DNA of 64,000 bases, taken from a virus. This document shows, piece after piece, positions 1 through 7,639 of this stretch. Position numbers and translations under genes: made by a program. The first letter of the stretch is position 1, and each line of letters begins with the position of its first letter. The stretch lies in IMG/VR virus record IMGVR_UViG_3300012204_000007, positions 56,831 through 120,830 of that record; one strand, 5' to 3'. A model generated the notes under the pieces. It was given only the letters and a program-made list of their open reading frames with translations, was not told where the DNA came from and did no database searches.

Positions 1-126
1 GCGCTCATGTCACAGAACAAGTGCGACAGCACGGTGTGGGACATGCTCATGACCCTGTTCGATGCCGACGACCTGGCCCACCTAGTCAAGCAGCGTGACG
101 CATGGTCAAGCGTTAATGACTTCTAA
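1..126 (+). CDS. 3' end of an unidentified rightward gene (partial)
   Basis: An open frame enters from the left edge and stops with TAA at 124-126, giving 41 residues that end in WSSVNDF. There is no recognisable domain. The codons are GC-rich (ACG, GTG, GAC, CTG, GCC), unlike the AT-rich genes to the right. A strong terminator begins 5 bases after the stop, which supports a real gene end. Because the start lies outside the window, family and function cannot be judged. Confidence 0.6.
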   Translation, partial: ALMSQNKCDSTVWDMLMTLFDADDLAHLVKQRDAWSSVNDF

Positions 127-130
127 TCCC

Positions 131-171
131 ACAGGAAGCCCTCAGATTGGCTCTGAGGGCTTCCTGTTTTA
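131..171 (+). terminator. Intrinsic terminator with 15-bp stem
   Basis: The arms 131-145 and 153-167 are perfect inverted repeats around a 7-base loop, followed by TTTTA. This is the textbook shape of a rho-independent terminator and closes the partial gene at 1-126. Confidence 0.9.
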
Positions 172-501
172 TCTGTGGGTACCGACCCCATTGGGACCCC
201 CCGCACGTCTCCTAGGGCCCATTCTGTGCGTCTGAGACGCCTTCCCACGTGCGCACTATCCTGTGCTGCGCATAGCGCTCTCGGGGTAGTATCATACAAG
301 ATAGATATTTTTTAACATTTACAAATATTGATATAATAGTCTAGTCTTTTTGTAGACTTTCAGCGGGACTCCATGTCCATCCCCACCGCTTGTTACACGG
401 GGTATGATGTTTATGAATACCACACGGTGGAGAACCCACTGGGCAGTCCGGTGAATATTTCCAACAAACTTCTATAAGTTCATCGTTGTCATATATACAC
501 A
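172..501. other. Noncoding interval with a GC-to-AT shift
   Basis: No credible gene is seen. The first ~110 bases are GC-rich and hold short palindromes (228-240 with 6-bp arms; GTGCGCAC at 249-256). From about 290 the sequence turns AT-rich, with a TATAAT at 332-337 that lacks a well-spaced -35, and a small hairpin at 339-358. The leftward operon ends at 502, so its 3' untranslated region must lie here, but no clear leftward terminator is visible. Confidence 0.5.
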
Positions 502-717
502 TTACTCTTCTACCGGCCCCGGTATAAAAATATCTGGGTTGTTGTGACCCTTGTTCTCATGATGTTCATATAGTTCGTTGGCGGTATCTTCATCAAGATG
601 AGTTAGTATAGCCATACCAATGTCATACAGTCTCATTAGTAGTGCTATTTGAACAAGGTCTTGTTCTGAGGGCTCACTTACTAATACCGGCGGTAGTTCT
701 TCGTTCCAGTCGTTCAC
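502..717 (-). CDS. Small acidic protein, unknown function
   Basis: This 71-residue acidic protein starts at GTG. The codon overlaps the TGA of the upstream gene (GTGA), which indicates translational coupling. The centre (about residues 22-42, VQIALLMRLYDIGMAILTHL) looks like one amphipathic to hydrophobic helix. It is flanked by acidic segments and ends GPVEE. There are no cysteines and no motif I recognise. It is the last gene of the leftward operon. Confidence 0.7.
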   Translation of the reverse strand: MNDWNEELPPVLVSEPSEQDLVQIALLMRLYDIGMAILTHLDEDTANELYEHHENKGHNNPDIFIPGPVEE

Positions 718-917
718 TCTTCATCGCTCCATTCAAATGTCATAGTACAATACATTGTAACATCTAAAGTAAATTGGTCTGTCCATGTTGTTTCTGAATC
801 TACGTCAACCGTAGTTAGAACAGCATTTTCAGGTAGTTTTAGTGCATTGAGGGCAGCAATAATCTCTGCCTTACCGCCGCTGCCTACATTTACCTTAACG
901 CTCTTGTGAACCCTCAC
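714..917 (-). CDS. Small protein, unknown function
   Basis: This 67-residue protein has a GTG start that overlaps the stop of the AAA ATPase gene by 4 bases. The predicted layout is strand, helix (AEIIAALNALKLPE), then two strands, ending in an acidic tail (SDEE). I recognise no family. Tight overlap on both sides is the main evidence that it is expressed. Confidence 0.7.
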   Translation of the reverse strand: MRVHKSVKVNVGSGGKAEIIAALNALKLPENAVLTTVDVDSETTWTDQFTLDVTMYCTMTFEWSDEE

Positions 918-2074
918 AGTTCCTCTTTCTTGTAGTTAGAGATTTCCATGCGTGCTGCTTGAGCACTCTCTGGGTGAAGTTTCAAGATATTGACAAACTC
1001 CGCCATAGATGGGAACTTAGGTAGTTTTACTGCTACCGGCTCGTCATATACCCACAAGAACATCTCTTCTATCTGAGAATCTATTGGCGGTAGAAGATGA
1101 ATCTTCTTATCCATCCTACCGGCGCGGATAAGAGCATCGTCTAGGTTCTCAACATGATTTGTTGTCATAAATGTCATGAGGCCGTTAGGAGTTGCTACGC
1201 CATCTAGAGCGTTGAGAAGGCCAGCCAATGTTGGGCCTGGTCCTAAGTCAGAATCTCTAGTCACACTACTAGAGAAGATATCAACATCTTCCAATAGTAG
1301 AATAGAGTTGTCTTCAATTGTATTGATAGCACTCACCAACATATTGTCATCCTTAAGTGCAGCCAGGGAGAGTGAGTATAGACTCATCTTGTACCTATGC
1401 GCAATAGCCGCCACGAGAGAGGACTTACCATTGCCAGGTGGACCATAGAACAGATAGCCTCTGTGCCACGGTGCACCGATTCTTTCGTACTTCTTCTCAT
1501 TCTCAAAAAACCCGCTAATGTCATCTAGCAAAGAGTTTTTTACACCTTTCGGCAGAAAGATAGACTCAATATCGCGGTATGATAATGGAGACTGGCTCCA
1601 ATAACTACTGGTATAGGTAAGGATATTTACCGTCTTGGTCTCCATCTTGCGCGCTTCTGTAAGTTCTTCGAACTTCTCAAGTAGCATTTCGATACCGGCG
1701 CGGGTACGACATTTGAAAATCATCTCACCCTTTGGCTTGTTACCATCGTACGAGTCAATGATAACATTGGTCTCAGGCATCGCTACAGAAATCTTATATT
1801 CGTAACCTCTATAGTTGACCTTAGAAGTACCATTTTGGTTGTAGACCTTGTGCAAGCCTATTGAGTTAGACTCTACGCGAGTATGGTTCGTCTTGGTCTC
1901 ATCGACCAACCAGCGCAGCAGTGCTGGATAGATATACGCAGAGCCATCTACGGTCATTGTATATTGAAACCTCTCTTCGTATCTTGTTTTTAGGTCTCTA
2001 GAGAGAGACCACGCTGTGGTCGCCACACTGAGCGCAGTCGCGGCGGTAGCGAGTTTACTCTTCTTCTTCGTCAT
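914..2074 (-). CDS. BCS1-like AAA+ ATPase
   Basis: This 386-residue protein has a complete AAA core: Walker A GPPGNGKS near residues 209-216, Walker B ILLLEDVD near 256, a sensor-1-type MTTNH near 299 and a downstream Arg-rich segment (IRAGRMDK). The arrangement resembles the BCS1 subgroup, whose members remodel or move folded proteins by ATP hydrolysis. The N-terminal ~200 residues are a non-ATPase domain that begins with a weakly hydrophobic alanine-rich helix. Whether that helix inserts in a membrane is unclear. The substrate is unknown. The gene overlaps its neighbours on both sides, so it is co-translated with small unknown genes in the leftward, probably early, operon. Confidence 0.85.
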   Translation of the reverse strand: MTKKKSKLATAATALSVATTAWSLSRDLKTRYEERFQYTMTVDGSAYIYPALLRWLVDETKTNHTRVESNSIGLHKVYNQNGTSKVNYRGYEYKISVAMPETNVIIDSYDGNKPKGEMIFKCRTRAGIEMLLEKFEELTEARKMETKTVNILTYTSSYWSQSPLSYRDIESIFLPKGVKNSLLDDISGFFENEKKYERIGAPWHRGYLFYGPPGNGKSSLVAAIAHRYKMSLYSLSLAALKDDNMLVSAINTIEDNSILLLEDVDIFSSSVTRDSDLGPGPTLAGLLNALDGVATPNGLMTFMTTNHVENLDDALIRAGRMDKKIHLLPPIDSQIEEMFLWVYDEPVAVKLPKFPSMAEFVNILKLHPESAQAARMEISNYKKEEL

Positions 2075-2342
2075 CGCCTGTCTCTATCTCCCAAAAGTTT
2101 TCCATACGTAGCAAAGTGCCCCTGTCATCCATAGGGATAAGGTCCAACTTAATGGATGCATTTTCTCTTGTATAGTATGGTCTCGTTAGTACGTCCATCA
2201 TGTCATAATCATAATCTTGACCCAACTCAATCTCTATAATGCCTGTGCGACCACATATTACTCGCTCTCTCTTGTCGTCATCAATCTCGACAAGAAAGAC
2301 CTTGTATTGCTTGGTCTTAATATGCTGCAATCCATTATTCAC
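2055..2342 (-). CDS. Hypothetical acidic-tailed protein
   Basis: I place the start at GTG 2342, because a GGAG ribosome site sits 7 bases upstream and this gives a short overlap with the end of thyX. An in-frame TTG at 2366 lies further upstream and has no such site. The product has 95 residues, looks mainly beta-strand (YKVFLVEIDD, GIIEIELG) and ends in a run of acidic residues. Family unknown. Its end overlaps the start of the AAA ATPase gene by 20 bases. Confidence 0.7.
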   Translation of the reverse strand: MNNGLQHIKTKQYKVFLVEIDDDKRERVICGRTGIIEIELGQDYDYDMMDVLTRPYYTRENASIKLDLIPMDDRGTLLRMENFWEIETGDDEEEE

Positions 2343-3108
2343 TAATATTCTCCGAATATGTCTCAAAAGCCTCTAATTGGGCAACACGCTTGCGCAGTTG
2401 CTCAAGTTCCTTGGCATCTTCGCGCCAATCGTACTTCTTGTAGGCGGCATATGTCAGGGGCATCTGCTTGGCAAATAACCTCTCGATTTCCTGAGCCACC
2501 ATACGAATTTCATACAGAGCATTAGGGTCATTGCGAAGTGTAAGGAACTGCATCACATTGCGAGGGTTGGCGGTAGCATAGAACTGGGTCATAATACCGA
2601 CCGGTAGCACATCTCTTGCTATCTCGCGTGCAATACCAAGCCCCAGCATCTTTTGATAAGCAAACCAAGACTCAGTATATGCATACCTAGTTTGATTAAA
2701 TACTTGTTTATATTGCTCATTATTACCAGGCTCAAATCGGTACGAACCAACTTTCCCAGTCTGGACTAGTGGTCTATCTGGTGCCGCTACATAGAATCTT
2801 GAGTCTAGTTCCTTATACCGGCCCGAGGTCTCGTTATACGACCATGTGCGGTGGCGCATAAACTCACGCGCCACAAAGATTGGAGTATCTATAAAAAAGG
2901 TGAGCGACCCGTGCTCGAATGGCGACATGTGTCGCTCGCGGTAGAGAAAGTTGATAAGCCCTTCTTGCTTACCAGACTCAGCCAACTTTTGCTGAGCATC
3001 ACTACCAAAGTTACTTACCCATGCCGCACGGCACACATCTTCGTCAGATGCATTGCTCTTTATAAGTTCTACTGTGCTGTTTGATACAAATTTAAGTTTA
3101 GTTGTCAT
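2335..3108 (-). CDS. thyX: Flavin-dependent thymidylate synthase ThyX
   Basis: This 257-residue protein carries the ThyX signature RHRTWSYNETSGRY at about residues 85-98, matching the family motif RHRxxSxNExSxRY that binds FAD and dUMP. ThyX makes dTMP from dUMP using methylene-tetrahydrofolate and NADPH as hydride donor, so it feeds phage DNA synthesis. The length is normal for the family, and the active-site region looks intact. A site AAGGA lies just upstream of the ATG. The gene overlaps both neighbours in the leftward operon, while its natural partners RNR, dNMP kinase and MazG are in the rightward arm. Confidence 0.97.
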   Translation of the reverse strand: MTTKLKFVSNSTVELIKSNASDEDVCRAAWVSNFGSDAQQKLAESGKQEGLINFLYRERHMSPFEHGSLTFFIDTPIFVAREFMRHRTWSYNETSGRYKELDSRFYVAAPDRPLVQTGKVGSYRFEPGNNEQYKQVFNQTRYAYTESWFAYQKMLGLGIAREIARDVLPVGIMTQFYATANPRNVMQFLTLRNDPNALYEIRMVAQEIERLFAKQMPLTYAAYKKYDWREDAKELEQLRKRVAQLEAFETYSENISE

Positions 3109-3343
3109 TATTCCTTAGGTTTTCTACTATCTCGCCAATATTGGCTCTAATCTGGTCCCATGTATATATACTAATACCAAATACAGTTCGGCATGCAAAG
3201 CATTTGAGTTCTGGTTCTGAGTGCTGTCCGACTACGGGGACAAGTTCGCTCTGACAGTCTGGACATACTATCACGGGAGCATCGCCATTGGCTACCGCTG
3301 AGCGGTAGACATGAATTGCAGGCCATTTGTCTTCGTCCCTCAC
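3098..3343 (-). CDS. Small zinc-ribbon-like protein
   Basis: This 81-residue product has two CxxC pairs (CPDC, then CFAC about 24 residues later), the usual arrangement of a zinc ribbon. The likely start is GTG 3343, 6 bases after AAGAGG; an adjacent TTG at 3346 is possible. The end overlaps thyX by 11 bases. Such ribbons bind nucleic acid or protein, but no specific role can be read from the sequence. Confidence 0.75.
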   Translation of the reverse strand: MRDEDKWPAIHVYRSAVANGDAPVIVCPDCQSELVPVVGQHSEPELKCFACRTVFGISIYTWDQIRANIGEIVENLRNNDN

Positions 3344-3549
3344 CAATAACCTCTTTTAATACGCTTACTAGACTTGAAATGGTACCATCGGATGGGAAAG
3401 AAATCCATCTCACCGTCAATGTTATTAGTCTTGCATATGTGCCATCTACCGCAATCAGAACATGGTATGAGAGTTCCTTTGACATAGTGTGATGGATGAC
3501 CATACATTCTGCATATATGCTTTTCCGAAGGTCCTATGATATCTCTCAT
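3340..3549 (-). CDS. Small Cys/His-rich protein
   Basis: This 69-residue basic protein has a CSDC pair near residues 30-33 and flanking Cys/His residues (HICRMYGH, RWHIC), consistent with one metal site. Its ATG overlaps the stop of the upstream small membrane protein and its end overlaps the next gene. No known family is recognised. Basic residues at the C-terminus (KSSKRIKRGYW) would suit nucleic acid binding. Confidence 0.7.
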   Translation of the reverse strand: MRDIIGPSEKHICRMYGHPSHYVKGTLIPCSDCGRWHICKTNNIDGEMDFFPIRWYHFKSSKRIKRGYW

Positions 3550-3680
3550 AATTTAACCATAACTTCCATAAATATTAGAAAGATGCAAATGCCTACAAGC
3601 GATAATAATATTATCGCTGGCCAACTCCATCGTGTTCTCATCTTCGCCACTCTATCATCCACCATCTGTGACCAAACCAT
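3546..3680 (-). CDS. 44-residue single-span membrane protein
   Basis: A short frame encodes a basic N-terminal segment followed by one strongly hydrophobic stretch (about residues 22-39, PAIILLSLVGICIFLIFM). This predicts one membrane span with the N-terminus in the cytoplasm. Its TGA overlaps the ATG of the next leftward gene (ATGA), as other genes of this operon do. The ribosome site is weak (GAAG). The role is unknown; proteins this size in phages often modify host membrane functions, but that is only a guess. Confidence 0.6.
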   Translation of the reverse strand: MVWSQMVDDRVAKMRTRWSWPAIILLSLVGICIFLIFMEVMVKL

Positions 3681-3758
3681 ATTTCTACACTTCTATGAAA
3701 CCTGAAAACCCTAAACCAACCGTTATGATGGCTCTGTGGATACTTAAACCAAGCGGTA

Positions 3759-3935
3759 TCAATCTTCATTAGGAAGCCTTTCAAGGAAATGGGTACCGGC
3801 TCCATCCTTCATCCATACATAGGACTTACCAAAGAGTTCGGTACGAAATAGAAACTTACATCCAGCATCAATTAGTAGTTGCAGATATGCTAACTGTGCT
3901 TCATCCAACTGCTCATTTATCTGATTACTCATCAT
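3759..3935 (-). CDS. 58-residue hypothetical protein
   Basis: This frame starts at the first of two consecutive ATG codons and overlaps the upstream stop (ATGA). It encodes an N-terminal helix (QINEQLDEAQLAYLQLLIDA) and a short strand-rich end (KFLFRTELFGKSYVWMKDG). Its codon use and the upstream overlap fit the operon, although no family is known. The 78 bases between this gene and the membrane protein at 3546-3680 hold nothing I can identify. Confidence 0.6.
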   Translation of the reverse strand: MMSNQINEQLDEAQLAYLQLLIDAGCKFLFRTELFGKSYVWMKDGAGTHFLERLPNED

Positions 3936-4129
3936 GCACCATAGTTGTGTGGTGCGAAGTTCTTGTGGGGGGTAGTGGGACAGGTCTCATGAGTGAATGT
4001 TGCACCATCGTAGCGATGAACTAGACTGCCCTTTCGAATATATACGTTGCATTTGTAACAATACATTGCAAACGGAGCCGCGATTGTGGTGAAAGTGCTA
4101 TCTACGAGCGCCTGCTCTGCGAGAGTCAT
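3932..4129 (-). CDS. Small metal-binding-type protein
   Basis: This 65-residue protein has CYKC followed by His and Cys residues (VHRYDG, HETC), consistent with one zinc site. The ATG is preceded at good distance by GAAAGGAAG. The middle resembles short treble-clef or ribbon proteins common in phage early regions. No specific function can be assigned. Confidence 0.7.
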   Translation of the reverse strand: MTLAEQALVDSTFTTIAAPFAMYCYKCNVYIRKGSLVHRYDGATFTHETCPTTPHKNFAPHNYGA

Positions 4130-4167
4130 TGTCTTCCTTTCGGTAGGTGATGAACAACGGTACCATA

Positions 4168-4386
4168 CTAGAATGGGGGTGTCAACTCTTCTGTACTAAG
4201 GATTTCCTTGCCGGGCGTGGGGTGTCTATCACGGCTTGCACGGAGTTCATCATAACACTTCACATGTGCAAGATGTGAACCTTGCTTCTTGGTGCAGTCA
4301 AAGTAGACCAAAGTGCTGTGTGGGAACTCTTTTTTGCAGATTGCACACATTCCCGCTCTTATTGTTAATCCTGTCCATGCTGGCAA
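4168..4386 (-). CDS. Small zinc-finger-like protein, first gene of leftward operon
   Basis: This 72-residue product starts at TTG, with GGGGA about 7 bases upstream. A later ATG (codon 13) is an alternative. It has CAIC at about residues 14-17 and a downstream H-x3-C pair (HVKC), which gives a plausible four-ligand zinc site similar to the next gene, so the two may be distant duplicates. It lies next to the divergent control region, which suggests early transcription. Confidence 0.65.
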   Translation of the reverse strand: MPAWTGLTIRAGMCAICKKEFPHSTLVYFDCTKKQGSHLAHVKCYDELRASRDRHPTPGKEILSTEELTPPF

Positions 4387-4416
4387 AAGAAAATCCCCTA
4401 ATAACCCCTTAAGAAA

Positions 4417-4441
4417 AGTATTACTTCAAAGAAGTAATACT
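4417..4441. repeat. Perfect 11-bp inverted repeat, operator-like
   Basis: The arms AGTATTACTTC (4417-4427) and its complement (4431-4441) are separated by AAA. The size and symmetry fit a dimeric regulator site, or a hairpin in the leader of the leftward operon. Confidence 0.7.
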
Positions 4442-4453
4442 AGAACTTGTTTT

Positions 4454-4473
4454 ATATTATATTAATATAATAT
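4454..4473. repeat. Perfect 20-bp AT-only palindrome
   Basis: The sequence reads the same on both strands with no central gap and contains only A and T. It lies 12 bases beyond the previous inverted repeat and touches a third one (4474-4488). An operator or a DNA-unwinding element would both fit. Confidence 0.7.
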
Positions 4474-4488
4474 GTAACTCTTAGTTAC
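4474..4488. repeat. Inverted repeat GTAACT-N3-AGTTAC
   Basis: This repeat has 6-bp arms with a 3-base spacer, the same spacer as the repeat at 4417-4441. It abuts the AT palindrome directly. Confidence 0.55.
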
Positions 4489-4553
4489 ACTCTTGTTAGT
4501 ATACTTGTATTGGTGTTCTTCCTTAGGACCAATTATACACAGCATATGTCAAG

Positions 4554-4582
4554 TTGGCACCATTGTCAAGTTACGATAGAAT
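4554..4582 (+). promoter_or_regulatory. Rightward promoter TTGGCA-N17-TAGAAT
   Basis: The -35 is at 4554-4559 and the -10 at 4577-4582, with ideal 17-base spacing, 27 bases before the first rightward gene. An AGGA ribosome site lies in the short leader. The match to the primary sigma factor consensus is good. Confidence 0.75.
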
Positions 4583-4608
4583 AGATGTATCTAGATAGGA
4601 TTTTATAA

Positions 4609-5544
4609 ATGAAGGTTTCTTTTAACCAAACTAGTTCCCCAAACGTCAGGGCTACTAATGGATATGGCTATGCTGCCAAGATGTGCAGGGAGTCTTTGAT
4701 AAGGCTTGGACATTCTGTAGATTGGCGTGACGATACCGCCGATGTTGAGATTAACTTCATTCAACCCGAGAACTGGCACTGGACGGGCCCATATCGTATA
4801 GCCTATCTTCCTTGGGAGTCTACAGGGCTGCGCGACGGCTGGTCCTCGCTGTTGAACGAGGTTGACGAGGTCTGGACGCCCTCACCAGTAATCGCACAGT
4901 GGTTTGCGGACGCTGGGGTCACCAAGAACATACGCATTTATGAGCATGGCGTAGAGAGGCTCTGGGAGCCCTATCTGAGACCGCTCGACGGCACTTTCCG
5001 CATTCTTCACCATGGCGGTGAGGCTTTGCGCAAGGGCGGTAACGAGACAATCCGCGCCTTCCTTACCAAGTTAGGCGACGAGGATGCTCAACTCGTGTTG
5101 AAGATGATTCTTCAACAGTTTAACCTCCACGACACAAAGCACATCCAACTTCTTCTAAAGAAGGTTGATATTGATGAACTTGTTGCAATCTATCACGGAT
5201 GTAGCATGTTTTGCTATCCTTCGTGGGGAGAAGGGTTTGGCCTAACTCCGTTACAGGCAATGGCGACCGGTATGCCTATTTTGATTACCGATGGCTGGGC
5301 ACCATATGCCAGATTCATTCCTGAGAATAGCTTAATAAAATCTGAGTTAGTTGAGTCTCCTTGGCAGTCACATCATCCTGGGATGATGTTCAAGCCAGAT
5401 GAAGACGACCTACGAGATAAACTGCGCTGGCACTTTGATAACCGTGAATCAGAACGAGACCGCGCATTCAATATTGCTGAAACAGTACGTTCTGAGTATG
5501 ATTGGGACACACTAACAGCCGCAGCATTCGCTCATCTTATCTAA
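4609..5544 (+). CDS. Glycosyltransferase, GT4-like
   Basis: This 311-residue protein resembles GT-B fold family 1/4 transferases. The diagnostic C-terminal segment YPSWGEGFGLTPLQAM lies near residues 203-218 and fits the EX7E nucleotide-sugar binding motif. An earlier loop (HHGGEALRKGGN) fits the donor phosphate site. It would move a sugar from an activated donor to an unknown acceptor. It is the first gene of the rightward arm and stands alone, 50 kb from the other sugar genes at 55.8-58.9 kb. The ATG follows AGGATTTTATAA. Confidence 0.85.
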   Translation: MKVSFNQTSSPNVRATNGYGYAAKMCRESLIRLGHSVDWRDDTADVEINFIQPENWHWTGPYRIAYLPWESTGLRDGWSSLLNEVDEVWTPSPVIAQWFADAGVTKNIRIYEHGVERLWEPYLRPLDGTFRILHHGGEALRKGGNETIRAFLTKLGDEDAQLVLKMILQQFNLHDTKHIQLLLKKVDIDELVAIYHGCSMFCYPSWGEGFGLTPLQAMATGMPILITDGWAPYARFIPENSLIKSELVESPWQSHHPGMMFKPDEDDLRDKLRWHFDNRESERDRAFNIAETVRSEYDWDTLTAAAFAHLI

Positions 5545-5628
5545 GCAAAAATTTATCTGAGTGGGTCGCCTTAGAACCCATACGCTGCTATGCTTAGAGA
5601 ACCACATTTTTTACTAGGAGCGTTAAAA

Positions 5629-7578
5629 TTGAACACTATTTTGGATGAAAAGGGCATGATTAAAGACTCTTACAGGTCTTTCATTGCAGCAAGTCGTTAC
5701 AGTAGATGGCTCGATGACGAAGGTCGTCGTGAGTCATGGACAGAGACGGTAGATAGATATATTAACTATATGCATAACCATGTTAATACAAACTATACCG
5801 GCGCAATTTCTGACACATTTTGGTTAGAAGCCAGAGAGGCAATTCTTAATCATAAGGTTATGCCGTCTATGCGGGCGCTGATGACAGCCGGTAAAGCATT
5901 GGAGCGTGAGAACCTAGCATCCTATAACTGTTCATTTATTGCAATTGATGACCCGAGGTCATTTGATGAAGCGCTTTATATCCTGATGAATGGTGTTGGT
6001 TTAGGATTTTCTGTAGAAAAAGAGCATATTGCTAAACTACCACTCGTAGATGAGCATTTTGAGCAGTCTGGCTCAACCATCGTGGTTGCAGACTCTAAGG
6101 CAGGATGGGCGCGTGGTCTGCGTGAGTTGATTGCAATGCTTTACGCTGGTCAGATTCCCAGCATTGATATTACTAATGTTCGCCCAGCGGGAGCAAGATT
6201 GAAGACATTCGGTGGCCGCGCCAGCGGGCCACAGCCTCTAATCGACCTATTTGACTTTACTATTGATATCTTCAAGAATGCCGCCGGTAGGAAACTAACC
6301 CCAATCGAAGCACATGACATTATGTGTAAAATTGGAGAGGTGGTAGTTGTTGGTGGTGTTCGTCGCAGCGCACTTATCTCTTTGTCTGACCTATCCGACT
6401 ATGATATGGCTAAATCAAAGTCTGGCGCATGGTGGGAGTCAGAGCAACAGCGGGCATTGGCCAACAATTCTGTAGCCTATTACAAGAAGCCTTCTATTGG
6501 TGAGTTCTTAACAGAGTGGGGGCATCTATATGAATCTAAGTCGGGCGAGCGCGGTATTATCAATATGGATGGTCTTCGCAAGCACACAAATGCCCCACGT
6601 AGAGACTTATCTCAAATAATGGGCCTCAACCCTTGCGGAGAGATTCTACTACGCTCTAAGCAGTTGTGCAACCTTACAGAAGTGATTGTTGACTCTGAGG
6701 ATACACCCGCCGACCTCGTAAAGAAAATTGAAATTGCTACAACATTGGGTACCATCCAGTCTAGCCTTACAAATTTCAAATATCTTCGAAAGGTTTGGAA
6801 AGACAACTGTGAAGAAGAACGTCTATTGGGTGTTTCTCTTACCGGGCAACTTGGACACCAGACATTGTCTGGTGCGGCAGGTATAGACTCTTTGATACAT
6901 CTGCTTACACAGATGAAAGAGGTTGCTATTGACCAAAATAGAATAATTGCTGAGTCAATGGGAATTAACATTTCCACCGCGATTACTACAGTAAAGCCTT
7001 CTGGCACTGTATCTCAGTTAACAGCCTCATCTTCTGGAATGCATCCATGGCACAATGACTATTACATTCGTTCTGTTCGTGGTGATAACAAGGACCCAAT
7101 TACAAAGTTCTTAAAGGATATGGATATTCCTAACGAGCCGGATGTAACCAAACCAGGCTCAACAACTGTATTTTATTTCCCACAGAAGGCACCAGCACAT
7201 GCGCTAACACGTAATGACTTGACTGCCATTGAGCATTTGGAAATATGGAAAGCATACAAGCAACATTGGACAGAGCATAATCCATCAGTGACAATCAGCG
7301 TACGAGAGTCGGAATGGATTGGAGTAGCAAATTGGGTATATCTTAACTGGGATGTAGTCGGCGGTATCTCATTTTTGCCTTATAGCAACCATACCTACCG
7401 CCAGGCACCATATCAGGACTGTGACGAGTCAACATATAATCAGTTTATGGCTGACATGCCCAGCGAGATTGACTGGTCATTGCTTTCTGCATATGAATTG
7501 GAAGACACTACTACCGGCAGTCAGACTTTGGCCTGCACGTCATCGTCGTGTGAGATAGTAGACATATCATCTAAGTAG
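5629..7578 (+). CDS. nrdJ: Adenosylcobalamin-dependent (class II) ribonucleotide reductase
   Basis: This enzyme converts ribonucleotides to deoxyribonucleotides using coenzyme B12. NPCGEI near residue 335 is the thiyl-radical loop, SYNCSF near residue 105 supplies one active-site cysteine, and the C-terminal CTSSSC pair is the reducing shuttle. Length (about 649) and layout best match the monomeric triphosphate reductase type. I prefer TTG 5629, because TAGGAG lies 8 bases upstream. An in-frame ATG at 5590 has no ribosome site. Being class II, it needs no oxygen but depends on host cobalamin. No B12 riboswitch is seen upstream. It works with thyX and the dNMP kinase in dNTP supply. Confidence 0.93.
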   Translation: MNTILDEKGMIKDSYRSFIAASRYSRWLDDEGRRESWTETVDRYINYMHNHVNTNYTGAISDTFWLEAREAILNHKVMPSMRALMTAGKALERENLASYNCSFIAIDDPRSFDEALYILMNGVGLGFSVEKEHIAKLPLVDEHFEQSGSTIVVADSKAGWARGLRELIAMLYAGQIPSIDITNVRPAGARLKTFGGRASGPQPLIDLFDFTIDIFKNAAGRKLTPIEAHDIMCKIGEVVVVGGVRRSALISLSDLSDYDMAKSKSGAWWESEQQRALANNSVAYYKKPSIGEFLTEWGHLYESKSGERGIINMDGLRKHTNAPRRDLSQIMGLNPCGEILLRSKQLCNLTEVIVDSEDTPADLVKKIEIATTLGTIQSSLTNFKYLRKVWKDNCEEERLLGVSLTGQLGHQTLSGAAGIDSLIHLLTQMKEVAIDQNRIIAESMGINISTAITTVKPSGTVSQLTASSSGMHPWHNDYYIRSVRGDNKDPITKFLKDMDIPNEPDVTKPGSTTVFYFPQKAPAHALTRNDLTAIEHLEIWKAYKQHWTEHNPSVTISVRESEWIGVANWVYLNWDVVGGISFLPYSNHTYRQAPYQDCDESTYNQFMADMPSEIDWSLLSAYELEDTTTGSQTLACTSSSCEIVDISSK

Positions 7579-7597
7579 CGCTGTTTGCTTTTTGAGG

Positions 7598-7633
7598 ACA
7601 CCTCCCTTATACTTTGTATATAAAGGGAGGTGT
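7598..7633 (+). promoter_or_regulatory. 11-bp hairpin that contains the endolysin ribosome site
   Basis: The arms 7598-7608 and 7623-7633 pair perfectly around a 14-base loop. The right arm contains AGGGAGGTG, the only good ribosome site for the endolysin ATG at 7640. The hairpin starts 20 bases after the RNR stop and is followed by TTTATTT. It could end RNR transcripts, hide the endolysin start, or both. Confidence 0.75.
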
Positions 7634-7639
7634 TTATTT

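Larger units (their letters stand above)
4387..4608. promoter_or_regulatory. Divergent control region between leftward and rightward operons
   Basis: This 222-base AT-rich interval separates the two transcription directions. It contains three inverted repeats in its left half and a good rightward promoter in its right half. Leftward -10-like hexamers such as TAGTAT occur within the repeats, but none has a convincing -35. The arrangement looks like a switch where a regulator could bind, but no repressor gene is identified in the window. Confidence 0.6.

Noticed and set aside
332-337. TATAAT as a promoter in the left noncoding interval
   Set aside because: No -35 at 16-18 bases, no TGn before it and no gene downstream in the + direction.
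3496-3705. Rightward 69-residue frame in the leftward operon
   Set aside because: It lies opposite the small membrane protein that overlaps its neighbours properly, and has no promoter.
5545-5628. Possible B12 riboswitch before the class II RNR gene
   Set aside because: The interval is only about 85 bases, too short, and no B12-box-like sequence is visible; only a 5-bp hairpin is seen.
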